Origin: VXPQ01 sp965116435
GTDB taxonomy: Bacteria; Bacteroidota; Rhodothermia; Rhodothermales; VXPQ01
DNA length: 64,000 bases
Direction of reading: 5' to 3'
NCBI GenBank assembly: GCA_965116435.1
Contig: OZ220686.1
Span: forward strand, 1,364,001 to 1,428,000
Of this stretch, positions 38,957 to 46,100 are shown piece after piece. The position numbers were made by a program, and so were the translations under genes. The first letter of the stretch is position 1; each line of letters starts with the position of its first letter. The notes below the pieces were generated by a model. It did no database searches. It was given only the letters and a program-made list of their open reading frames with translations, and was not told where the DNA came from.

Positions 38957-39135
38957 GTCTCTTGCGGACTGCCGCTTCACGCCCCGCACAGCAACCGATA
39001 CCCGCGCAATACGGCCCCTATCCTGATTTGGTCTCTTACGGACTGCCGCGGCGGGCCCCGCACGGCGACCGATGCCCGCGCAAATACGGCGCCCTATCCT
39101 TATCTGGTCTCCTACCGACTGCCCCGGCGAGGGGG
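38957..39135. repeat. Tandem repeat of about 75 bp, 2.3 copies
   Basis: Copies start at GTCTCTTGCGG (38957), GTCTCTTACGG (39031) and GTCTCCTACCG (39107), so the period is 74-76 bases. Internal blocks such as CGACCGATGCCCGCGCAA recur. The third, partial copy runs into the 3' end of the convergent PrcB-like gene, which may therefore have a repeat-derived C-terminus. No coding role is seen. Confidence 0.75.
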
Positions 39136-39639
39136 ACCAAACGTACAGCGATACTCTTCCTCCAGCCGACTGAAACGGATCGGCCACTCCGTCGCGGGCG
39201 TAAGCGCTGCCTGAAACGGCACGGACTCGGCAGCCGCCGTCAGGCAATCTTCCGAAGGCGCTTCCACAAGGTACTCGGCCACAAGAACCGTATCCATCCG
39301 GTTGAGCGACAGAAGCGAGACGGCGTAGCCGCTGGTGCTTTGCGGGAGCGCAACCAGCAAAACCATCGCTTGGGAAAAATCCACGGACCGAAAGGGCGCC
39401 ACCGGACGCAGCGAATCTTGCCAGGCCGCCCAGGTTTCCTGATCCCGGATAACGATCTCCAGCGTGTCCTTGAGCGAAGCGTACTGGCCATACCCAATGG
39501 CCGAAAAAAGGACAGGCTCCGGGAGCGGCTCTTCGACCGCCTCTGGCGCGCCGTTGCAACCGCCGAACAAGAGGCCCGCCGTCAGCAACAACGGAATCGT
39601 GGCAATACGAACGCGGCGCACGGCGCTGGACAGCGTCAT
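39112..39639 (-). CDS. PrcB-like lipoprotein
   Basis: The 175-residue protein has a type II signal peptide with lipobox (LLFGGC, Cys 28), so it should be lipid-anchored. The C-terminal portion FSQAMVLLVALPQSTSGYAV resembles the PrcB C-terminal domain named after a treponemal protease-complex subunit. Its start shares one base with the stop of the upstream permease gene (TAATG), implying coupled translation. The last residues overlap a 75-bp repeat. Confidence 0.75.
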   Translation of the reverse strand: MTLSSAVRRVRIATIPLLLTAGLLFGGCNGAPEAVEEPLPEPVLFSAIGYGQYASLKDTLEIVIRDQETWAAWQDSLRPVAPFRSVDFSQAMVLLVALPQSTSGYAVSLLSLNRMDTVLVAEYLVEAPSEDCLTAAAESVPFQAALTPATEWPIRFSRLEEEYRCTFGPPRRGSR

Positions 39640-40862
39640 TATTCGTAGCGTAGCGAATCGATGGGGTTCAGGCGGGCTGCCTTGAGCGCCGGGTATCCGC
39701 CGAATACCAGCGCCACGGCAGCCACAATGGCTATGGTCACGCCAGCCCAGACCCAGGGTATGGTGGCGGAAATGTTAAAATACAGCGCCGTACCGTTCCC
39801 GGCCAGTACGCCCAGAAGAAAACCGGCCCCGCCCCCAATCTGGCACAGAAAGATGGCCTCCAGAATGAATTGACGCATAATATCCTTCCTGCGGGCGCCC
39901 AGCGCCTTGCGAATACCGATTTCGCGGGTGCGTTCCGTAACCGAAACAAGCATGATGTTCATGATCCCGATGCCCGCCGCAAGAAGAGAAATAAACCCGA
40001 TCGCGGCGCCGGCCTGGGTAAGCACGGCGGTAAACTGATCGAAAATGGCGCGCATGGAATCGTTCGTCTCCACCACGAAGTTGTTGTCCTCGCCGGGAGG
40101 CACTTTCCGAATGGCGCGCAGACGCCCGATCACCTCTTCCATGCCGGCGCCCACAAGCTGCGGACCCGGCGCACGCACGCTGGTCGACGCAATATTTCGC
40201 TGGGCCCCGCCATATCGGAGAAAAAGCGTGCGCATCGGGACGAACACCCGATTGTCCATATTGAAGCCGAGAAAATTGCCCTTGGGCTCCAGTATGCCGA
40301 TCACCTGGTAGCGGGCGCCGCCGAATTCCGCTACCTTGCCAATGGGATGTTCCGTAACGAACAATTCTTCGGCGACCGCCGAGCCCAGGATGACCACCTT
40401 TCTCCCGTACTGCGCGTCTTCGGGCGTAAAGGAGCGTCCGGCTTCGATCGTGTAGCTGAAGTTGCCCGTAAAATTCTCATCCGTGCCCAGGATCACGACA
40501 TTGGGGTCCGTTTCCCGGCTGGCGTACCGGATGGAGGTCATGTCGAAATCCTCTATGACGCTGACCTGGAACCGTTCGTCCAGCATCCGCTTGAGGCGAT
40601 CGACCTGGTCCATCGTAATGTTCGGACGATACTGGAAATCCCGGTCGCCGACGCTAAAACTTTCAGAGCGGGTAACGGTGAACGTAGAGGTTCCGAGAAA
40701 AGACATCTTTTCCTCGAAATACACGTCGATCACCTTGACGGCCGTAATGGATACGATAATGGCGAATACGCCGATAATCATGCCGAGCAAGGTCAGCATG
40801 GTGCGCATCTTGTTGGCGCGCAACGAGGTCCAGGCAGAGGCTATAATATCCCGCAGTTCCAT
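39639..40862 (-). CDS. MacB-type (FtsX-like) ABC permease, second of two
   Basis: A 407-residue membrane protein with one N-terminal helix (about 20-45, MRTMLTLLGMIIGVFAIIVS), a large periplasmic MacB_PCD domain and three C-terminal FtsX helices with the signature VSVTERTREIGIRKALGARR. I take ATG 40862 (MELRDIIASAWTSLRANKM). It follows its paralogue by 22 bases, and the two may form a heterodimer driven by the ATPase at 38203-38925. Confidence 0.9.
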   Translation of the reverse strand: MELRDIIASAWTSLRANKMRTMLTLLGMIIGVFAIIVSITAVKVIDVYFEEKMSFLGTSTFTVTRSESFSVGDRDFQYRPNITMDQVDRLKRMLDERFQVSVIEDFDMTSIRYASRETDPNVVILGTDENFTGNFSYTIEAGRSFTPEDAQYGRKVVILGSAVAEELFVTEHPIGKVAEFGGARYQVIGILEPKGNFLGFNMDNRVFVPMRTLFLRYGGAQRNIASTSVRAPGPQLVGAGMEEVIGRLRAIRKVPPGEDNNFVVETNDSMRAIFDQFTAVLTQAGAAIGFISLLAAGIGIMNIMLVSVTERTREIGIRKALGARRKDIMRQFILEAIFLCQIGGGAGFLLGVLAGNGTALYFNISATIPWVWAGVTIAIVAAVALVFGGYPALKAARLNPIDSLRYE

Positions 40863-40884
40863 GAACGGACGAACGTCAAGTGGA

Positions 40885-42141
40885 TTATTCGTAGCGAAGC
40901 GATTCGATGGGGTCCGATTTGGCGCCGGCCCAGGCCGGAGCCAGCCCAAAAATGAGCCCCACGAGCGTACAAATCGCGAAAGCAAGGAAAATCGTCCCGA
41001 GCGGCAGCAAGGTCGGCAAATTCAACGCCAGACTGAGCAACTGAGCGCACAGAGTAGCGAACCCGACGCCGACAAGCCCGCCGGCAAGGCATATGGCTAC
41101 GGCTTCGATCAGGAACTGGATGAGAATCGTGCGGCGTCGGGCGCCGACCGCCTTGCGGATTCCGATTTCCCGCGTACGCTCCTTGACCGACACGAACATG
41201 ATGTTCATCACCCCGATGCCGCCCACAAGCAGCGCCAGGGCCGTCAGGAAAATGCCGACGCCGTAGATCATGCGCTTGACCGGCGCCAGCTGGGCCCGCA
41301 ATTCTTCCAGGTCGTTGATCTCGAAATTGTCATCCTCGCCAGCGGGGACCGCCCGCGCAACGCGCACGATGCCCGTCAATTCGTCCTTGGCGGCCTCCGG
41401 ATCGACGCCCGGAGCAATCCTTGCCTGCACCGAAATGCCCCGGTAGCGCAAGCCGAAAATATTGCCGAACGTTTGCATGGGAATGCGCGCACGCTGATCT
41501 ACGGAGCCCGGTCCTTCGGAGCCCTGTCCTTTTCTCGCCATCACGCCAATCACCTGAAACCGGTGCCCGGCAATGCGAATGAATTTGCCCAGCGGATTTT
41601 CGGTGGGAAACAGGGTGTCCGCCACGTTGGCGCCAATCACCGCAACGCGGCGAGCCGTCCGGTTGTCCAGCTCCGAATAGAACCGGCCCGAAGCCAGCTC
41701 CACCACATGCACGCGTTCGTACGCGGTGGTGGACGCCTCAATCGTCACAGGGGCTATGGAATAGGAGCCGCGCGTGACTGGCCGGGACGTGGCGACGACC
41801 GGCGCGGCGGCGGCCACAAGCCGGGCGCGGTCCGAAATGGTCTCTGCAAGTTCCGGCTTAATCTCTGGCCGGTTGATGTATTCCCACCACTTGGTGTTCG
41901 GGCCGCCTGTCCAGGGCCATTTTTCGACGTACACGACATCCGTCCCCAGCTCGGAAAGCGTATTCTCGAAAAATTGCTCGATGCCGTTGATCACGGTGAC
42001 CATGGAGGTAACCGAGGTGATGCCGATCACAATGCCGACCATCGTCAGGGCGGACCGCATTTTGTGCGAAGCGATCGCGCGCAAAGCGGTCCGGATTGCC
42101 TCCAGCAATTCGTACAGCAGGAAATTCAGTTTCTTGACCAC
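40885..42141 (-). CDS. MacB-type (FtsX-like) ABC permease, first of two
   Basis: The 418-residue protein has the same architecture as the next gene: N-terminal helix (MRSALTMVGIVIGITSVTSM), periplasmic domain, then three helices with VSVKERTREIGIRKAVGARR. The start is uncertain. The GTG at 42141 (VKKLNFLLYELLEAIRTALR) gives the usual length; the frame stays open to a TTG at 42321 that lies inside a MITE relative and is unlikely. Confidence 0.85.
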   Translation of the reverse strand: MVKKLNFLLYELLEAIRTALRAIASHKMRSALTMVGIVIGITSVTSMVTVINGIEQFFENTLSELGTDVVYVEKWPWTGGPNTKWWEYINRPEIKPELAETISDRARLVAAAAPVVATSRPVTRGSYSIAPVTIEASTTAYERVHVVELASGRFYSELDNRTARRVAVIGANVADTLFPTENPLGKFIRIAGHRFQVIGVMARKGQGSEGPGSVDQRARIPMQTFGNIFGLRYRGISVQARIAPGVDPEAAKDELTGIVRVARAVPAGEDDNFEINDLEELRAQLAPVKRMIYGVGIFLTALALLVGGIGVMNIMFVSVKERTREIGIRKAVGARRRTILIQFLIEAVAICLAGGLVGVGFATLCAQLLSLALNLPTLLPLGTIFLAFAICTLVGLIFGLAPAWAGAKSDPIESLRYE

Positions 42142-42233
42142 GGGAACGGCGCAGGAACAGGCGTGGAAAGGGAGCGAACGAAAGAATGCGCAAAAGCACC
42201 CGCCTCGTATACGCATCTTTCGGCGAAAAGATA

Positions 42234-42416
42234 CGCGGCAGGCCCCGCATAATGAGGAAGGACACAGCCCGTGCGCTCCCCGATGCCTCCCGAAGGGCGC
42301 TTCACGACGCCGACAACGCAAAACGCCGTGTTTTTCAATGATTTTACCGATGGAATCATAACGGCATGCACTTGCGTACGTGAAGCGCTGATCGACGTGG
42401 GTTTGGTCAGTGCATC
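42234..42416 (+). repeat. MITE-like element, copy B, left-truncated
   Basis: This region matches the right two thirds of the full element at 43800-44052, including the block GATGCCTCCCGAAGGGCGCT, the 10-bp internal inverted pair GCGCTTCACG/CGTGAAGCGC and the right terminal repeat ending TCAGTGCATC. Both copies have the same orientation and flank the Gfo/Idh gene. The left end is missing. The element occupies most of the 341-base gap between the divergent permease and Gfo/Idh genes and may carry or disrupt their promoters. Confidence 0.75.
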
Positions 42417-42482
42417 TACTTTACAGCCCTTGCTCCCCCGTTTTTTGCAGCATATCATCGGGTATCCCGCATGAAGGGTTCC

Positions 42483-43799
42483 ATGAACAGACGGAAATTC
42501 ATCAAAACGTCGGCGCTGGGAGGCGCAAGCCTTGGCTTGGCCCCGGCGACGATTCGCGCATTCGCTTCCAGCCCGCCCAGCGATACGATCCGGGCCGCCG
42601 TCATGGGCGTGAACAGCCGGGGCGGCGGACTGGCCGGTTCGTTTGTCGGGCAACGCAATGCGCGCATACGATACATTTGCGACGTGGACTCCCGGGCCGT
42701 CCGGAAAGTGTCGCGGGACGTAGGCAAAATGCAGGACGAAACGCCGCAGGGCCTGGTCGATTTTCGGCGGGCCCTTGAGGATCCGGACGTCGATGCGCTG
42801 ATCATTGCCTCCCCGGACCACTGGCATGCGCCCGCTACGATCCTTGCGTTGCAGGCCGGCAAACATGTATATGTCGAGAAACCCTGCGGACACAATCCGC
42901 AAGAAGGCGAATGGCTCGTGGCTGCGCAAGAGCGCTACGGCGGGGTCGTGCAGCTGGGAACGCAACAACGGTCCGGCCCCGCAACCATAGAGGCGATCCG
43001 CATGATCCACGATGGCGCGATAGGCAGGCCGTACTTTGCGCGCGCGTGGTACGCCAATACGCGCGGCTCCATCGGGCGGGGCAAAACGGCGAGGGTTCCG
43101 CGCTGGCTGGATTACGAATTGTGGCAAGGCCCGGCGCCGCGGACGCCGTACCGCAACAATGTGGTGCATTACAACTGGCACTGGTTCTGGCGCTGGGGCA
43201 CCGGCGAGGTGTGCAACAACGGCACGCACGAAATCGATGTGGCCCGGTGGGCGCTGGGCGTGGACTTTCCCGTCCGCGTCAATTCGAGCGGCGGTCGGTA
43301 CCATTTCGACGACGACTGGGAGTTTTACGATACGCAGGATGTGTCGTTCGACTTCGAGGAGGGGAAGACGATCACCTGGGAAGGCAGAAGTTGCAACGGA
43401 TTTCCTGTCCACAATCGGGGGCGGGGCACATTGGTGCACGGCACCGAAGGCACGATATTGCTGGACCGGAACGGGTACGTGGTCTACGACAAGGACAACG
43501 CCGTCGTGGAGGAAGTTAAGGAAAAGGAGATGGAGGCCACCATGGATACGACCGGCGGGGGCGGCCAGACGAACCGACACATGGCCAATTTCCTGGATGC
43601 GATTCGCCAGGGAAGCCCGTTGCATTCTGCCATCGACGAGGGACACAAGAGCGTACTCTTGTGCCACCTTGCGAACATCGCGCAGGAAGTGGGCCAAACG
43701 CTGCACTGCAACCCGGAAAACGGACACATACAAGGCAATCCCGAAGCCATGCAACGCTGGTCGCGGACCTACGAACCGGGCTGGGAACCGGTGGTCTAA
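42483..43799 (+). CDS. Tat-exported Gfo/Idh/MocA-family oxidoreductase
   Basis: The 438-residue protein has a twin-arginine signal (NRRKFIKTSALGGASLGLAP), then a Rossmann domain (IRAAVMGVNSRGGGLAG), the family motif EKP in YVEKPCGHNPQEGEWL, and a C-terminal alpha/beta domain. Such exported dehydrogenases usually act on sugars or their derivatives in the periplasm. I start at ATG 42483; another ATG four codons upstream would also work. MITE relatives lie on both sides. Confidence 0.9.
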   Translation: MNRRKFIKTSALGGASLGLAPATIRAFASSPPSDTIRAAVMGVNSRGGGLAGSFVGQRNARIRYICDVDSRAVRKVSRDVGKMQDETPQGLVDFRRALEDPDVDALIIASPDHWHAPATILALQAGKHVYVEKPCGHNPQEGEWLVAAQERYGGVVQLGTQQRSGPATIEAIRMIHDGAIGRPYFARAWYANTRGSIGRGKTARVPRWLDYELWQGPAPRTPYRNNVVHYNWHWFWRWGTGEVCNNGTHEIDVARWALGVDFPVRVNSSGGRYHFDDDWEFYDTQDVSFDFEEGKTITWEGRSCNGFPVHNRGRGTLVHGTEGTILLDRNGYVVYDKDNAVVEEVKEKEMEATMDTTGGGGQTNRHMANFLDAIRQGSPLHSAIDEGHKSVLLCHLANIAQEVGQTLHCNPENGHIQGNPEAMQRWSRTYEPGWEPVV

Positions 43800-44052
43800 G
43801 GATGCTCTGATTAAGTCCGCGAAGATCAGAGGCAGCGAGGGGTGCGCTGGCAAGGAATGACGAAGCAGCGTGGCAGGCCCCACGTAATGAGGAATGACGC
43901 CGCCAGCGCGCTCCTCGATGCCTCCCGAAGGGCGCTTCACGACCCCGACAACGCAAAACACCGTGTTTTCCGATGATTTTAACGATAGAATCATTACAAA
44001 CGCTACTTGCGTACGTGAAGCGCTGATCGAAGTGGATTTGATCAGTGCATCC
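43800..44052 (+). repeat. MITE-like element, copy A, full length (253 bp)
   Basis: The left end GGATGCTCTGATTAAGTCCG and the right end (reverse complement GGATGCACTGATCAAATCCA) form imperfect inverted repeats of about 30 bases, 23 matching. An internal 10-bp inverted pair GCGCTTCACG/CGTGAAGCGC is present. It is flanked by TAA on both sides, a possible 3-bp target duplication; the left TAA is also the stop codon of the Gfo/Idh gene. No transposase is encoded. The remaining 153 bases to the sulfatase stop hold short G+C-rich hairpins only. Confidence 0.7.
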
Positions 44053-44205
44053 TAAAGGCCGGAACGCGGAACAACGCCGCCTTGTCGGCGCAAGGCGAGT
44101 TCCTTGAGGCACGCATACCGCCGGAACGCGGTCGTATGCGCATCTTCGTTGACCGCATAGGTCTGCCCGCCCGTGGAGGGCGGCGCGAAACTCCGGCCCG
44201 CGGGC

Positions 44206-45870
44206 CTACGGCCGGACGCTAATGGCGGCGCTGGTTTCGGGGCTTTCAGCATAGCCGTAGCGAATGGCCTTGGCCCGAATCGTGGTCGCGGCGCCCGGAT
44301 CAAGGCGGATCGGACGCGCATAGAGTTTCCAGTACGGCGCATCCCCCTCGTCGGTGGTCCACGCAATGGACGCGCCGTCCGTGCCTGCCTCGATAATAAT
44401 CTCGACGGGACCCTCCTGCTCGGCCTCCACTTCCCTGTCGGTATCGTTGCGCCTCAGAATAAGCGGGGCGGCTGTCACGGGCTGCTCCTCGCCCATCCAC
44501 ATCTGCCAAACCATGCGATCTTCGGGCACATGCCCCTTCTCGTCGATGTCGCGCATCCAGGCGTCCAGTTCGTCGCGCATCCGGTATAGTACGTCGCGCA
44601 TCGCAGGATCGTCCGCGAGGTTGCGGACCTCGTGCGGATCCGCCTGCACATCGTAGAGCTCCTCGGGCGGACGGCTGTCGCGTAGCCAGCGCTGTTGCAC
44701 CCCGTTCAGGTCTCCGGCGAGGTGCAAACGCAACAATTCCTGCATGATGGACGAACGGTTGCGGTACGGCACGAACTGCACATACGGTTTCTCCGGGTGA
44801 AAATTCCGAATGTATTTGTACTGCTTGTCCCGGACGGCCCGCACCATGTCGTACACCATATCGATGCGGTCCCGGGCGGCGTAGATATATTCGCGCGGCG
44901 GGACCTCTGCATCGCCGAGAAACGCCATGCCGTCCATATGCGCGGGAACAGGCACGCCCGCCAGCGACAATACCGTGGGCCCCAGATCGACCAGGCTCAC
45001 AAGGCGTTCGCTGGCCGAGCCTGCTCCTTGCTGGCCGGGCGTCCGTACGATGAGCGGAACGCGCAGGCCGGAATCGTAGAGCCAGCGTTTGGCGCGGGGC
45101 AAGCCGTCCCCGTGATCGCCCCAGAAAAAGACGATGGTATTGTCGGCCAGGCCGTCCTCTTCCAGTTGGCGCAAAATGTCGCCGGCCTGCTCGTCGAGGC
45201 GGGCAATGTTGTCGTAATGCTTGGCCAGTTGGCGGCGCACGTCCGGGGTATCCGGATAGTAGGGCGGCAATGCGAGTGTGTTCGGGTCCGTCGTCGTCTG
45301 CTCGTCCGGCTCGACCCAGCTTTGACTCTCATGGGTGACCCCGAAATTGAACACGGAAAAGAAGGGCTGGCCTTCCTTGCGGTGCGGGCTGCGCCAATGC
45401 GCCCCGCGCTTGTGCTCGTCCCATATCGTGACGGGATTGCCGATCTGATAATCCGTCTTGAAATCGTTGGTCGTAAAGTACCCCGCCGCCCGAAGATACT
45501 CCGTGAACGCTTTCACGTACGGAGGCGGTACGGCATGGTACGGCGTGGGAAGGCCCGGAGCGTCGTGCGTCGTACGCATATGATGCCCTCCCCAGCCATT
45601 CTGGTGCATGCCCGTAATAATGCCTGCGCGGCTCGGAGCGCACACCCCGGCGGTCGTAAACGCATGCAGATAACGGGTCCCCTCGGAAGCCAGACGATCA
45701 AGATGGGGGGTGTTCGCCGCGGCGTCGCCGTAGGCGCCGAACCGCAAACTGACGTCTTCGGCGGAAATCCATACGATATTGGGCCGATCCTGCGCAACGG
45801 CAGGCGCAGCGGCGAACACGACGCACAAAAACGGCAGGCAAACGCGCGCAAAGGCAAGCGGTATTCTCAT
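44206..45870 (-). CDS. Exported sulfatase
   Basis: The 554-residue protein has a signal peptide (cleavage after AVAQ, residue 27). The alkaline-phosphatase-like core has the formylglycine motif C77-A-P-S-R81 and metal-binding segments (SAEDVS near 36; WGDHGDGLPRAKRW near 250). The cysteine must be converted to formylglycine by a maturase encoded elsewhere. It would remove sulfate from sulfated glycans outside the cytoplasm. It is convergent with the Gfo/Idh gene and divergent from uvrA. Confidence 0.92.
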   Translation of the reverse strand: MRIPLAFARVCLPFLCVVFAAAPAVAQDRPNIVWISAEDVSLRFGAYGDAAANTPHLDRLASEGTRYLHAFTTAGVCAPSRAGIITGMHQNGWGGHHMRTTHDAPGLPTPYHAVPPPYVKAFTEYLRAAGYFTTNDFKTDYQIGNPVTIWDEHKRGAHWRSPHRKEGQPFFSVFNFGVTHESQSWVEPDEQTTTDPNTLALPPYYPDTPDVRRQLAKHYDNIARLDEQAGDILRQLEEDGLADNTIVFFWGDHGDGLPRAKRWLYDSGLRVPLIVRTPGQQGAGSASERLVSLVDLGPTVLSLAGVPVPAHMDGMAFLGDAEVPPREYIYAARDRIDMVYDMVRAVRDKQYKYIRNFHPEKPYVQFVPYRNRSSIMQELLRLHLAGDLNGVQQRWLRDSRPPEELYDVQADPHEVRNLADDPAMRDVLYRMRDELDAWMRDIDEKGHVPEDRMVWQMWMGEEQPVTAAPLILRRNDTDREVEAEQEGPVEIIIEAGTDGASIAWTTDEGDAPYWKLYARPIRLDPGAATTIRAKAIRYGYAESPETSAAISVRP

Positions 45871-46100
45871 GGCGATATTTCAGGGGATGATACGCAGGAC
45901 AAAGTACGAAACAAGAAATATACGCAAAGATACCCCTTCCCGGGGCGCGGATCGAAGCGAACGCAATCCGCGCATCCGTAATCAGCGTATCCGTCATCAG
46001 CATATCCTGTATATTTACTGTTCTGTGGACGCCGCCGTACTTGCGGCGTCTGGATAGCGCAACGCAGCACACAAAACGACGTATCGATCTCGTCACTTGC

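Noticed and set aside
42126..43994. 622-residue minus-strand open frame opposite the Gfo/Idh gene
   Set aside because: It is antisense to a well-supported gene. Its two ends resemble each other only because they read through MITE copies A and B.
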